This document shows positions 30,371-41,117 of a stretch of DNA of 64,000 bases, one piece after another. A program made the position numbers and the translations under genes. The stretch comes from Pseudomonadota bacterium. Its GTDB lineage: Bacteria > Pseudomonadota > Gammaproteobacteria > Burkholderiales > Burkholderiaceae_C. The DNA lies in assembly GCA_963205115.1 (NCBI GenBank), contig CAUJHV010000006.1, forward strand, positions 62,001-126,000. Direction: 5' to 3'. The notes beneath the pieces are model-generated. The model made no database searches. It was not told the origin of the DNA and saw only the letters and a program-made list of their open reading frames with translations. The stretch's first letter is position 1, and each line of letters begins with the position of its first letter.

Positions 30371-31793
30371 GCGAAGCGGTCTCCAGAGGCAGCCGGGCGC
30401 TGGCATCCAGCCCGACGATGCGGCCTTGTCGGCTGCGGTTGTCCAGCGCGATGCTGCCGCCCAGGCTGTCGACGATCTCCAGGCAGATCGACAGGCCCAG
30501 GCCGGTGCCGCCGGCCGGTGCGGACTCGCCGCGCGAAAACGGCTGGAACAGCCGCTCACGCAGCTCGGCCGAGATGCCCGGCCCGGCGTCCGAGATGCTC
30601 AGCGCGGCGTGGCGGCCGTCGCTGTCCAGGCGCACGGTCAGCGGCGCGCCCGGCGGGCTGTGGCGGATGGCGTTGTGCAGCAGGTTGCGCGTGAGCTCGC
30701 GCAGCGCCCACTGGTGCGCGCGCACCGGCGCGGCGGCGGCCACGAGTTCGAAATCCAGGTCCTTGTCGGCGATCAGCGGCGAGACGTCCAGCGCCACCTG
30801 GCGCACGACCTCGCCCCAGTCGGTGACCGGCGCCCGGCCTTGCTGGCGCAGCTGCTCCACCTTGGCCAGGGCCAGCATCTGGTTGGCCAGTTCGGTGGCG
30901 CCGCCCACCGTCTGCGCGATCTCGCGCAGCGCCTGCATGGGCTCGACGTCGCCGCGCAGCGCCGACTGCACCTGCGTCTGCAGCACCGCCAGCGGGGTGC
31001 GCAGCTGGTGCGAGGTGTCGCGCACGAATCGCTTCTGGTGCTGCAGCAGGCGCGACACGCGCTGCATCAGCAGGTTGGTGGCTTCCACCAGCGGGCGCAG
31101 TTCGCGCGGTGCCGCGCGCGCGGGCAGCGGGCTGAGGTCGTTTTCGGCGCGTGACTGCACATCGGCGCTGAGCTGGCGCACGGGTCGCGTGGCGCGGTGC
31201 ACCACGGTGGCCACGACGGCGCCCACCACCAGCAGCAGCAGGCCCTGCCACCAGGCGGTCTGGATCAGCAGGTCGCGCGCCAGGGCGCGGCGCAGCTCCA
31301 GCGTCTCGGCGACCTGGATCGTGGCCGTTCCCAGGCCTGCTTCGCCGGCCACGGGCTGCAGCAGCACCGCCACGCGGACCGGATCGCCACGGAACTCGTC
31401 GTCGTAGAAGTGCACGAGCGCGGCGTAGACGTTGCGGTCGGGCAGCGGACCCGTCCAGGTCCGCAGGTCCTCGAAGCCCGCGACCATCTCGCCCTCGAAG
31501 CCGGTGACCTTGTAGACGAGGCGGCTGCGGTTGTCGGCTTCGAAGGCCTCGAGTGCGGAGTAGCTCAGGTTGGCCTGCAGCAGCTGCCGGCCGTCCACCC
31601 GCCGCACGTCCAGCAGTTCACCGATGGACTTGGCCGATGCCAGCAGCGTGCGGTCGTAGGCCGTGTCAGCGGCGGCCAGGGCCTGGTAGTACAGGGTCAT
31701 GGCGTTGATGACCATGAAGATCAGCACCGGCACCCCGATGCCCAGCGCCAGCACGCGGCGCAACGAACGGCCTTCGGGGCCTTGCGCCGGCAC
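30363..31793 (-). CDS. tctE: Sensor histidine kinase TctE (tricarboxylate sensing)
   Basis: 476 residues. Transmembrane helix 1 (~14-36), a ~130-residue periplasmic sensor, transmembrane helix 2 (~178-198) and HAMP come first. The kinase core has H-box S-H-Q-L-R-T-P-L, N-box R-N-L-L-H-N-A-I-R-H, G1 D-A-G-P-G-I and G2 G-G-T-G-L-G-L-S-I. The family is TctE/QseC; its neighbours (TctD 54 bp upstream, divergent tctCBA) identify it as the citrate/tricarboxylate sensor that controls the transporter. GTG start at 31793. Its last 8 bp overlap the hslR start. Confidence 0.88.
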   Translation of the reverse strand: MPAQGPEGRSLRRVLALGIGVPVLIFMVINAMTLYYQALAAADTAYDRTLLASAKSIGELLDVRRVDGRQLLQANLSYSALEAFEADNRSRLVYKVTGFEGEMVAGFEDLRTWTGPLPDRNVYAALVHFYDDEFRGDPVRVAVLLQPVAGEAGLGTATIQVAETLELRRALARDLLIQTAWWQGLLLLVVGAVVATVVHRATRPVRQLSADVQSRAENDLSPLPARAAPRELRPLVEATNLLMQRVSRLLQHQKRFVRDTSHQLRTPLAVLQTQVQSALRGDVEPMQALREIAQTVGGATELANQMLALAKVEQLRQQGRAPVTDWGEVVRQVALDVSPLIADKDLDFELVAAAAPVRAHQWALRELTRNLLHNAIRHSPPGAPLTVRLDSDGRHAALSISDAGPGISAELRERLFQPFSRGESAPAGGTGLGLSICLEIVDSLGGSIALDNRSRQGRIVGLDASARLPLETASHG

Positions 31794-31846
31794 GTCTGCG
31801 CACGGGCGGTCGGCGGTGTCGGCCGCCGCGCCGGGGGTGTCCGCCT

Positions 31847-32524
31847 TCAGGAGGCCTCCGCGTCGTCGGCGCGCAGCAGGTAACCCAGCCCGCGCAAGGT
31901 CATCAGCTGCGTGCCGCTGCCTGCGAGCTTCTTGCGCAGCCGGTAGGCGACCACCTCGATGGCCTCGGTCTGCACCTCGCTCTGGCCCGGGAAGACCAGC
32001 TCGAACAGCCGCTCCTTCGGCACCGCATGCCCGGGCCGCACGAGCAGCGCGCGCAGCAGCGCGGCCTCGCGCGTGCTGAGCTCCAGCGGCCGCTCGCGCA
32101 GGTAGATGGCGCCGCTGCCGGGGTCGGCGCGCAGGCCGCAGAAGTCGGTGGTCGCGCCGCCTTGCGGCCGCCGGCGCGCCAGCGCACGCACACGCGCCTC
32201 GAGCTCGTCCAGATCGAAGGGTTTGGCCAGGTAGTCATCGGCCCCGGTGTTCAGCCCCAGCACGCGGTCGCCCACCGTGCTGCGCGCCGTGAGGATCAGC
32301 ACCGGCGTCTCCAGGCCCGCCTGGCGGGCGCGCGCCAGCACCTCGAGGCCGTCGCAGCCGGGCAGGCTCAGGTCGAGCAGCACCACGTCGGGCACGCTGG
32401 CCTGCCAGCGGTCGAGCGCCCGCGCGCCGTCCGCACAGACGACCACCTGCATGCCCAGGCGCTCGAAGCTGCGCTGCAGACTGGTCTGCATGGCGAGGTT
32501 GTCTTCGACGAGCAGCAATTTCAT
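31847..32524 (-). CDS. tctD: Response regulator TctD (OmpR family)
   Basis: 225 residues: receiver with acidic D8/E7 pair, phospho-acceptor D51 (V-V-L-L-D-L-S-L-P-G), and K101 in L-A-K-P-F-D, then an OmpR-type winged helix (L-S-T-R-E-A-A-L-L..V-V-A-Y-R-L-R-K-K-L..T-L-R-G-L-G-Y-L). It is divergent from tctC across a 176-bp gap, the expected control region for transporter activation. Confidence 0.9.
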   Translation of the reverse strand: MKLLLVEDNLAMQTSLQRSFERLGMQVVVCADGARALDRWQASVPDVVLLDLSLPGCDGLEVLARARQAGLETPVLILTARSTVGDRVLGLNTGADDYLAKPFDLDELEARVRALARRRPQGGATTDFCGLRADPGSGAIYLRERPLELSTREAALLRALLVRPGHAVPKERLFELVFPGQSEVQTEAIEVVAYRLRKKLAGSGTQLMTLRGLGYLLRADDAEAS

Positions 32525-32700
32525 CGGCAGGCCGATTATCGCGACGCCGCATGGCCCTGCGCCGTGGCGGCTGCGGGCAGGGCCGGCCGTGACGGCGCGT
32601 CGAGCCCCTGGTTATCCCCATGACGATGGACAGCCGACTGACAGCCGGCGACAGGAGCATGCGCAGGTTCCCCTGATTTCCATCTGCAAGGAGACGACAC

Positions 32701-33660
32701 ATGCGCCGAGACCACTTCCTCAAGACCCTGGCTGCCCTGGCGGCGGCCGGTGCCCTGCCCATGGCCGCCCGTGCGGCCGCCAACCTGAAGATGATGATCC
32801 CGGCCAACCCGGGCGGCGGCTGGGACAGCACCGGCCGCGCGCTGGGCAAGGCACTGCAGGAGGCGGGCGTGGCCACCTCGGTGACTTACGACAACAAGGG
32901 TGGCGCCGCAGGTGCCATCGGCCTGGCGCAGTTCGTCAATGCCAGCAAGGGTGACCCGAATGCCCTGATGGTCATGGGCCAGGTGATGGTCGGCGGCATC
33001 ATCACCGGCAAGCCGCCGGTGACCCTGGCGCAAGCCACGCCGATCGCGCGCCTGACCAGCGAGTACACCGTGTTCGTGCTGCCGGCCGCATCGCCGCTGA
33101 AGACCATGGCCGACGTGGTCGCGCAGTTGAAGAAGGACCCCGGCAGCGTCAAGTGGGGCGGCGGCTCGCGCGGATCCACCGAGCACGTCACGATCGCGAT
33201 GATCGCCCGCGAGCTGGGCATCGATGCGACCAAGATGAACTACGTGCCCTTCCGTGGGGGCGGCGAAGCTGTCGCGGCCATCCTGGGCAACAACGTGACG
33301 GTCGGCGCCAGCGGCTTCAGCGAGTTCCAGCAGTACATCGAGAGCGGCAAGATGCGCGCCATCGCGATGGGCGCTCCCACGCGCCAGAAGGGCATCCCCG
33401 TGCCCACGCTGAAGGAGCAGGGCATCAACGTCGAACTGGGCAACTGGCGCGGTGTCTACGCAGCGCCCGGCATCAGCGCCGAGCAGCGCAAGGCCCTGAC
33501 CGACGCCGTCACCAAGGCCACCAAGACCAAGGCCTGGGCCGAGGCGCTGGAGAAGAACAACTGGACCTCGGCCTTCATGTCCGGCCCGGCCTTCGACGAA
33601 TTTGTCGACCGCGAATTTGCCAGCATGCGTGCCATGATGGTGAAGTCCGGGATGATCTGA
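32701..33660 (+). CDS. tctC: TctC periplasmic tricarboxylate-binding protein (Bug family)
   Basis: 319 residues. The N-terminal signal peptide is basic (M-R-R-D-H-F-L-K) with an Ala-rich core and cleavage near A-R-A-A-A. The mature domain has Bug-family marks: M-I-P-A-N-P-G-G-G-W-D, Y-D-N-K-G-G-A-A-G, and W-G-G-G-S-R-G-S-T-E-H near the ligand. It delivers tricarboxylates or related acids to TctAB. AAGGAG lies 8 bases before the ATG. The RR-x2-F-L-K start is near but not equal to a Tat motif. Confidence 0.92.
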   Translation: MRRDHFLKTLAALAAAGALPMAARAAANLKMMIPANPGGGWDSTGRALGKALQEAGVATSVTYDNKGGAAGAIGLAQFVNASKGDPNALMVMGQVMVGGIITGKPPVTLAQATPIARLTSEYTVFVLPAASPLKTMADVVAQLKKDPGSVKWGGGSRGSTEHVTIAMIARELGIDATKMNYVPFRGGGEAVAAILGNNVTVGASGFSEFQQYIESGKMRAIAMGAPTRQKGIPVPTLKEQGINVELGNWRGVYAAPGISAEQRKALTDAVTKATKTKAWAEALEKNNWTSAFMSGPAFDEFVDREFASMRAMMVKSGMI

Positions 33661-33733
33661 AGCCGACGGCACGCCTGACTTGACGGGGCGCGGGCCGCAG
33701 AGCCCGGCCCCGCCGTTCCTGGAGGAGACAGCC

Positions 33734-34246
33734 ATGACGGAACCGTCGCAGCGCACGCTGCACCAGACTTTGGTGGGCGCCGGCGCCCTGCTCGTCGGCG
33801 CGGTGATGGCCTTCGGCGCGAGCTTCATTCCCGCGCAGGCGGGCTATGCCGGCGTCGGCCCCAATTTCCTGCCCTGGGTGGTATCGGTGGTGCTGCTGGT
33901 CTGCGGCACCTGGCTGGTCTATGAGGCGCGCAGCGGCGGCTTCCGGGACATGGAAGAGCCCTCCGGCGCGGCCCGCGGTGACTGGCGGGCCTTTGCCTGG
34001 ATCACAGCCGGCGTGATGGCCAATGCCGCGTTGATCACCACCCTGGGTTTCATCCTGGCGTGCACGCTGTGCTTCCTGCTGGCGGTGCGTGGCCTGCGCA
34101 TGTCCGAAGGCAAGCCCGCCGGCGGCGTCCGCCAGCTGGTCGTCGACGCGGTCACTGGCTTCCTGATCGCCGCACCGGCGTTCTGGATCTTCACCAAGGT
34201 GCTGTCGATCAACCTGCCGGGCCTGACCGGCACGGGGTGGCTGTGA
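33734..34246 (+). CDS. tctB: TctB small membrane subunit of tripartite tricarboxylate transporter
   Basis: 170 residues with four predicted membrane helices (~12-34, ~46-64, ~86-118 and ~132-150). It is the small, poorly conserved subunit of the Na+/proton-driven TTT system, paired with the large TctA. The ATG at 33734 has GGAGGAGA immediately upstream, which decides against the 18-codon-longer frame. Second gene in tctCBA. Confidence 0.9.
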   Translation: MTEPSQRTLHQTLVGAGALLVGAVMAFGASFIPAQAGYAGVGPNFLPWVVSVVLLVCGTWLVYEARSGGFRDMEEPSGAARGDWRAFAWITAGVMANAALITTLGFILACTLCFLLAVRGLRMSEGKPAGGVRQLVVDAVTGFLIAAPAFWIFTKVLSINLPGLTGTGWL

Positions 34247-34328
34247 AAGCCGCCACGGCTGCACGCCGCCCGACCGGTCTGTTCGTCGCACGTCGGCCGG
34301 CTGGCCTCACCGCAGACTGCCGGGAGGC

Positions 34329-35831
34329 ATGATGGATATCTGGAACCAACTGCTGCAGGGTTTCCTCACGGCGGGCACGCCGGTCAACCTGATGTGGGCC
34401 TTCGTCGGCTGCGCGCTGGGCACGGCCATCGGCGTGCTGCCGGGCCTGGGCCCGGCGGTGACGGTGGCGATGCTGCTGCCGATCACGGCGCAGGTCGAGC
34501 CCACGGCCTCGATGATCTTTTTCGCCGGCATCTACTACGGGGCGATGTATGGCGGTTCGACCACCTCCATCCTGCTGAACACCCCGGGCGAGACCGGCAC
34601 CATGGTCACGGCGCTCGAGGGCTTCAAGATGGCCAAGAGCGGCCGCGCCGGCGCTGCGCTGGCGACCTCGGCCATCGGCTCGTTCGTGGCCGGCACCATC
34701 GCCACGGTGCTGGTGACGCTGTTCGCGCCGCTGGTGGCCGAATATGCCGTGCAGCTGGGCCCGCCCGAATATTTCATGCTGATGCTGCTGGCCTTCACGA
34801 CGGTCAGCGCGGTGCTCGGCAAGAGCACGCTGCGCGGCATGACGGCGCTGTTCCTGGGCCTGGCGATCGGCCTGGTCGGTCTGGACCAGATCACCGGCCA
34901 GGTGCGCTACACCGGCGGCATCCCGGAATTCATGGACGGCCTGGAGGTGGTGCTGGTCGCGGTGGGCCTGTTCGCGGTGGGCGAGTGTCTCTACACGGCC
35001 TTGTACGAAGGCCGCTCCGACGCGCAGCTCAACCGCATGAACAAGGTGCACATGACGAAGCAGGAATGGCAGCGGTCGTGGCCTGCGTGGCTGCGCGGCA
35101 CGGCCATCGGCTTCCCGTTCGGCACCATCCCGGCGGGCGGCACCGAGATTCCCACCTTCCTGAGCTACGGCGTCGAGCGCAAGCTCAGCAAGCATGCCCA
35201 CGAATTTGGCACCACGGGCGCGATCGAAGGCGTGGCCGGGCCGGAGGCGGCCAACAACGCGGCGGTGACGGCCACGCTGGTGCCGCTGCTCACCCTGGGC
35301 ATCCCGACCTCGGTGACGACGGCCATCCTGCTGAGCGCCTTCCAGAACTACGGCATCAATGCGGGGCCGCAGCTGTTCCAGACCTCGTCCGCGTTGGTCT
35401 GGGCCTTGATCGCGTCGCTCTACATCGGCAACGTGATGCTGCTGGTGCTGAACCTGCCGCTGGTGGGCCTGTGGGTCAAGCTGCTGCAGATCCCGCGGCC
35501 GCAGCTGTACGCGGGCATCCTGATCTTTGCGACCGTGGGTGTCTACGGCATGCGCCAGAGCGCCTTCGACCTGTACCTGATGTATGCCGTGGGCGTGCTG
35601 GGCGTGCTGGTGCGGCGCTTCGACATCCCGTCGGCGCCCATCATCGTCGGCATGATCCTGGGCCCCATGGCCGAGGCGCAGATGCGCAATGCACTGTCCA
35701 TCGGCGAAGGCAAGTGGAGCGTCTTCGTCGAGCGTCCGGTGTCGGCCCTGCTGTTGGCCGTGGTGGTGGCCGTGCTGGTGCTGCCGCGGGTGGCCAAGCA
35801 GCTGCGCAAGTCACGCGAACAGGCCGCCTGA
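34329..35831 (+). CDS. tctA: TctA large membrane subunit of tripartite tricarboxylate transporter
   Basis: 500 residues with about twelve hydrophobic segments. It contains the family signatures [13 protein letters not shown] and [15 protein letters not shown], and in the second half [11 protein letters not shown] and G-P-E-A-A-N-N-A-A (the inverted repeat half). It forms the translocation path. Two ATGs in tandem (34329 and 34332) are equally possible starts. Ends 20 bp from the convergent hemH. Confidence 0.95.
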   Translation: MMDIWNQLLQGFLTAGTPVNLMWAFVGCALGTAIGVLPGLGPAVTVAMLLPITAQVEPTASMIFFAGIYYGAMYGGSTTSILLNTPGETGTMVTALEGFKMAKSGRAGAALATSAIGSFVAGTIATVLVTLFAPLVAEYAVQLGPPEYFMLMLLAFTTVSAVLGKSTLRGMTALFLGLAIGLVGLDQITGQVRYTGGIPEFMDGLEVVLVAVGLFAVGECLYTALYEGRSDAQLNRMNKVHMTKQEWQRSWPAWLRGTAIGFPFGTIPAGGTEIPTFLSYGVERKLSKHAHEFGTTGAIEGVAGPEAANNAAVTATLVPLLTLGIPTSVTTAILLSAFQNYGINAGPQLFQTSSALVWALIASLYIGNVMLLVLNLPLVGLWVKLLQIPRPQLYAGILIFATVGVYGMRQSAFDLYLMYAVGVLGVLVRRFDIPSAPIIVGMILGPMAEAQMRNALSIGEGKWSVFVERPVSALLLAVVVAVLVLPRVAKQLRKSREQAA

Positions 35832-35844
35832 GCGGCCCGCTCAG
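35828..35844. repeat. Palindrome at tctA stop
   Basis: CTGAGCGG-C-CCGCTCAG is an 8+8 inverted repeat with a single central base that includes the tctA TGA and lies 8 bp from the convergent hemH stop. A one-base centre makes an RNA hairpin weak, so a termination role is only possible. Confidence 0.35.
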
Positions 35845-35851
35845 CCCGCGG

Positions 35852-36943
35852 TCAGTCGCGCGCGCCCTTTTCCAGCGCCCGCACGCGGCTGCGGGCATCT
35901 TCGGCGTCGGGCGCGGCGCCCGGCACCGGCCAGCCCTGCACGTGTTCCTGCACCAGGTCCAGCAGCGCGCGCACATGGCCCACGCTGTCGTTCAGGCACG
36001 GGATGTAGTGGAACTCCCGGCCGCCGCTTTGCAGGAAGGCCTCGCGGCCTTCGGCGGCGATCTCTTCCAGCGTTTCCAGGCAGTCGATCGCAAAACCCGG
36101 GCACACGACATCCACGCGGTCCAGGCCGCTGGCGGCCAGCTCGCGCAGCGTGGGCTCGGTATACGGCTGCAGCCACTGCGCGCGGCCAAAACGGCTCTGG
36201 AAGGTCACGCGGTAGTGGCTGTCCTCCAGGCCCAGTTCCTGCGCCAGCAGGCGGCCGGTCTTCAGGCATTCGCAGTGGTAGGGGTCACCCAGCGCCAGCG
36301 AGCGCTGCGGCAGGCCGTGGAAGCTCATCACGAGCATCTTGCCGCGGCCTTCGCGCAGCCAGTGCTGGCGCACGTCGGCGGCCAGTGCGCGCACATAACC
36401 CGCGTCATCATGGTAGTGCTGGATGAAGCGGAATTCGGGGATGCGGCGCGCGCGGGTCGCCCACTGGCCGATGGCGTCCCAGACGCTGGCGGTGGTCGTC
36501 GCCGAATACTGTGGGTACAGCGGCAGCACGAGGATGCGATCGGCACCCTCGGCGCGCAACTCGTCGAGTGCCTGCGCAACGGACGGCTCGCCATAGCGCA
36601 TCGCGTGGCGCACCAGCAGCGGCAGGTTGCGCTCGCCCAGGTAGCCTTGCATCATGCGCGCCAGCCGCGCTGTGCCGGCCACCAGCGGCGAGCCTTCGGG
36701 TGTCCAGATGCTGGCGTACTTGGCGGCCGATTTCGAGGGCCGCGTGCGCAGGATGATGCCGTGCAGGATCAGCAGCCACGCCGCGCGCGGGATTTCGACC
36801 ACGCGAGGGTCGCTCAGGAATTCGGCCAGATAGCGCCGCGTCGCGCCGGTCGTGGGTTCGGCAGGACTGCCGAGGTTGACCAGCAGGAGCGCCGTGCGGG
36901 CGCGCTGGCCGTGGCGGTGCGGAGGTTCGGTCCGGAAGCGCAT
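35852..36943 (-). CDS. hemH: Ferrochelatase
   Basis: 363 residues. It inserts Fe2+ into protoporphyrin IX, the last step of protoheme synthesis. Signatures: L-L-L-V-N-L-G-S-P near the start, L-P-L-Y-P-Q-Y-S-A-T-T, the catalytic H in M-S-F-H-G-L-P, and P-G-F-A-I-D-C-L-E-T-L-E-E. The start ATG at 36943 gives normal length. It is 15 bp after the lone receiver gene and probably co-transcribed with it. Confidence 0.96.
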   Translation of the reverse strand: MRFRTEPPHRHGQRARTALLLVNLGSPAEPTTGATRRYLAEFLSDPRVVEIPRAAWLLILHGIILRTRPSKSAAKYASIWTPEGSPLVAGTARLARMMQGYLGERNLPLLVRHAMRYGEPSVAQALDELRAEGADRILVLPLYPQYSATTTASVWDAIGQWATRARRIPEFRFIQHYHDDAGYVRALAADVRQHWLREGRGKMLVMSFHGLPQRSLALGDPYHCECLKTGRLLAQELGLEDSHYRVTFQSRFGRAQWLQPYTEPTLRELAASGLDRVDVVCPGFAIDCLETLEEIAAEGREAFLQSGGREFHYIPCLNDSVGHVRALLDLVQEHVQGWPVPGAAPDAEDARSRVRALEKGARD

Positions 36944-36958
36944 CGGGTATTTGTTCCT

Positions 36959-37342
36959 TCAAGCGTCCGGCAAGGCTTGCTGCAAGGCCTCGCGGATGGT
37001 CTGCAGGTCCACGGGCTTTTCCCAGACACCTTGGAAGCCCGCCGCCAGGGCCTGGTCGCGCACTTCGGAGACCCGCTCCGCCGTGCACAGGAAGGCTGGC
37101 GCGGCCGCCAGGCCGGGCAGGGCCCGCAGCCGTGCCAGCAATTGCAGGCCGTTGCTGTCGGGCAGGTTCAGGTCGATGAACAGCGCGTGCGGCGGCGTCT
37201 GGCGCGCCGTGTCCAGGGCTTCGGCGGCATCGGCGGCGGTGCTGACCGCCAGGCTGGCATCGGGCCGGCAAACCTCGACGAACAGCAGCGTGTTGATGCG
37301 GTCATCGTCGACGTACAGCAGTTGCGTGACGGGCCGGTTCAT
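36959..37342 (-). CDS. Stand-alone response-regulator receiver
   Basis: 127 residues, a single CheY-like domain: D-D-D acidic pocket near residue 12, phospho-acceptor D57 in L-F-I-D-L-N-L-P, T87 and K109 in W-E-K-P-V. No output domain. Its ATG overlaps the stop of the upstream cyclase-FHA gene by four bases (ATGA), so the two proteins are made in step and may interact. Substrate and kinase are unknown. Confidence 0.9.
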   Translation of the reverse strand: MNRPVTQLLYVDDDRINTLLFVEVCRPDASLAVSTAADAAEALDTARQTPPHALFIDLNLPDSNGLQLLARLRALPGLAAAPAFLCTAERVSEVRDQALAAGFQGVWEKPVDLQTIREALQQALPDA

Positions 37343-38274
37343 GGTTGGGTGTCCCCGAATCGGATGAGTTCGAAAGTGACGGCTGCCGTGCCCGGTTCGG
37401 CCGGCGATCCGCCCAGGCCGACGCGGCCGTGGCCGTGCAGCGTGCAGCTGCCGCGCCGCAGGCTGACGATCTCGCCATCGCCGAAGCGCACATAGGTGCC
37501 GTTGAAGCTGAGGTCGGTGATCTGGAAGGCGCCGCCGTGCCAGTCGATGCGGGCGTGTGCGCGCGAGACACGCGAGTCGTCCACGCAGAAGGCCGCCTGC
37601 GTGCTGCGCCCCAGCACCACCGGCATGTGCAGCGCGCCGAACATGCGTTCCTGTTCGTTCCAGGCCAGGCGGATGCCGTCGGGCTCGTCCGGGATGGGCG
37701 CTTCGGAGAAGGCGGTGGCGCCGCTGTCCAGCGCTCGGCGTCCGCCCAGCACATGCACCGACACCGGTTCGACCCGGCCGCGCAGCACCAGGCTGTCCAG
37801 GTGCCGGAAGCGCGGCTGCAGCTCGGGCGGCAGGCTGTCGAAGATACGCTGGGTGACGAGGATCTCGCCGTCGCTGGCGTGGTCGAGCAGCCGCGCGGCC
37901 ACGTTCACGGCGTCGCCGTAGCAGTCGTCACCGAGTTCCACGACCTCGCCGCTGGCCAGGGCCACCTGCAGCCGCACCGAGCGGGGCAGGGCGGGCGCGC
38001 CGCCATCGGGTGCCGGCGCGGCGGCCATGGCATCCAGGGCATCCTGCATGCGCAGGGCGCACAGCAGGGCGGGCAGCGCCTCGTCGAAGGTGGCCATCAG
38101 GCCGTCGCCCAGCGTCTTGACGATCGTGCCGCCCAGGGCCGTGACGCGCGCGCCCACGGTGGAGATGGCGCGCGTGACCACGGCGGTGGCCTGCGCGTTG
38201 CCCAGACGCTCGAACAGCGAGGTGCTGCCGCGCAGGTCGGCAAACAGCACGGTCCTCTCGGCGATGCGCGTCAT
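37339..38274 (-). CDS. Class III adenylate/guanylate cyclase fused to FHA domain
   Basis: 311 residues. The N-terminal class III cyclase domain retains both metal Asp (F-A-D-L-R-G-S-T and L-G-D-G), the K in I-V-K-T-L-G-D, and the transition-state pair in V-N-V-A-A-R-L, so it should be active; the K plus the Asp of G-D-D-C-Y-G favours ATP over GTP. A C-terminal FHA domain follows (V-V-L-G-R-S, S-R-A-H-A-R-I, D-L-S-F-N-G-T-Y-V), which binds phosphothreonine. The architecture suggests cyclase activity placed or gated by a Thr-phosphorylated partner. Start chosen at 38274, 13 codons inside the open frame, where homology begins. Coupled by ATGA to a receiver. Confidence 0.87.
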   Translation of the reverse strand: MTRIAERTVLFADLRGSTSLFERLGNAQATAVVTRAISTVGARVTALGGTIVKTLGDGLMATFDEALPALLCALRMQDALDAMAAAPAPDGGAPALPRSVRLQVALASGEVVELGDDCYGDAVNVAARLLDHASDGEILVTQRIFDSLPPELQPRFRHLDSLVLRGRVEPVSVHVLGGRRALDSGATAFSEAPIPDEPDGIRLAWNEQERMFGALHMPVVLGRSTQAAFCVDDSRVSRAHARIDWHGGAFQITDLSFNGTYVRFGDGEIVSLRRGSCTLHGHGRVGLGGSPAEPGTAAVTFELIRFGDTQP

Positions 38275-38361
38275 GGCCCCTCCTCGCATGCTGCCGCGCC
38301 CCCGCCGGGGCATCGGCCGGAGCCGGGCGTCGCGCGGGTCAGCGCGTGCCCGGCCAGGGTG

Positions 38362-38457
38362 TCACAGGTTGTCGAGGTAGGTCCGCAGTTTGTGCCTGCG
38401 GCGCAAGCTGCCGGGCGCCGGCTTCGCCGTCGCGCATGCCTTCGGCATGACGTCCAT
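38362..38457 (-). CDS. 31-codon ORF ending in the sigma-70 C-terminal sequence
   Basis: Minus-strand ATG at 38457 with AGGAGA placed about 7 bases upstream, and stop TGA at 38364-38362. The product begins M-D-V-M-P-K and ends K-L-R-T-Y-L-D-N-L, the same last nine residues as RpoD encoded 20 bp upstream. Nucleotides 38362-38391 also match the rpoD 3' end (38478-38507) closely. It may be a translated small protein mimicking the sigma region-4 tail, or the scar of a partial rpoD duplication. A well-placed ribosome site favours translation; expression is not shown. Confidence 0.5.
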   Translation of the reverse strand: MDVMPKACATAKPAPGSLRRRHKLRTYLDNL

Positions 38458-38477
38458 GTCCAATCTCCTCGCGTTGC

Positions 38478-40832
<2,355 letters not shown>

Positions 40833-41013
40833 GCGATTCCTTGCGATGGGATGGCGACGTCTGGGGCGATGCGGTGTTGCACCCGCGCGCGCCCGGCGCG
40901 AACCTGGCTGCACGGACGTGCGCAGGTACGGACAAAACGGGTGACGGGGGGCGGCAAGCTCACGTGGAACCCGACATCGGGTGCAGCGCGGGCGGAGTTT
41001 TCAGGGGCCATGA

Positions 41014-41025
41014 TCGAACGTTCGA
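41014..41025. repeat. Palindrome in the rpoD leader
   Basis: TCGAACGTTCGA is a perfect 12-bp palindrome about 70-80 bp inside the predicted rpoD transcript, close to an ATG (41011) that opens a 60-codon frame ending ATGA over the rpoD start. It could be a DNA operator; as RNA it would give only a very short hairpin. Confidence 0.35.
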
Positions 41026-41095
41026 ACCCGTGTCAGGGGTGGCCGGATCTCCGTCGCGTGCCGCAGCCACTCTTGCCGCCGCAAACAAAACGCGG

Positions 41096-41101
41096 ATTAT
41101 A
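41096..41101 (-). promoter_or_regulatory. Consensus -10 element for rpoD
   Basis: Perfect TATAAT on the minus strand, within 20 bp downstream of the dnaG stop. A TTGATT at 41121-41116 would be a -35 at a short 14-base spacing; no better -35 is visible. It lets rpoD be transcribed apart from dnaG. Confidence 0.6.
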
Positions 41102-41117
41102 CCCGGCGCATGCCAAA

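Noticed and set aside
32701..32790. Tat signal peptide on TctC
   Set aside because: R-R-D-H-F-L-K has two residues between the Arg pair and Phe rather than the one in RRxFLK; a Sec signal is as likely.
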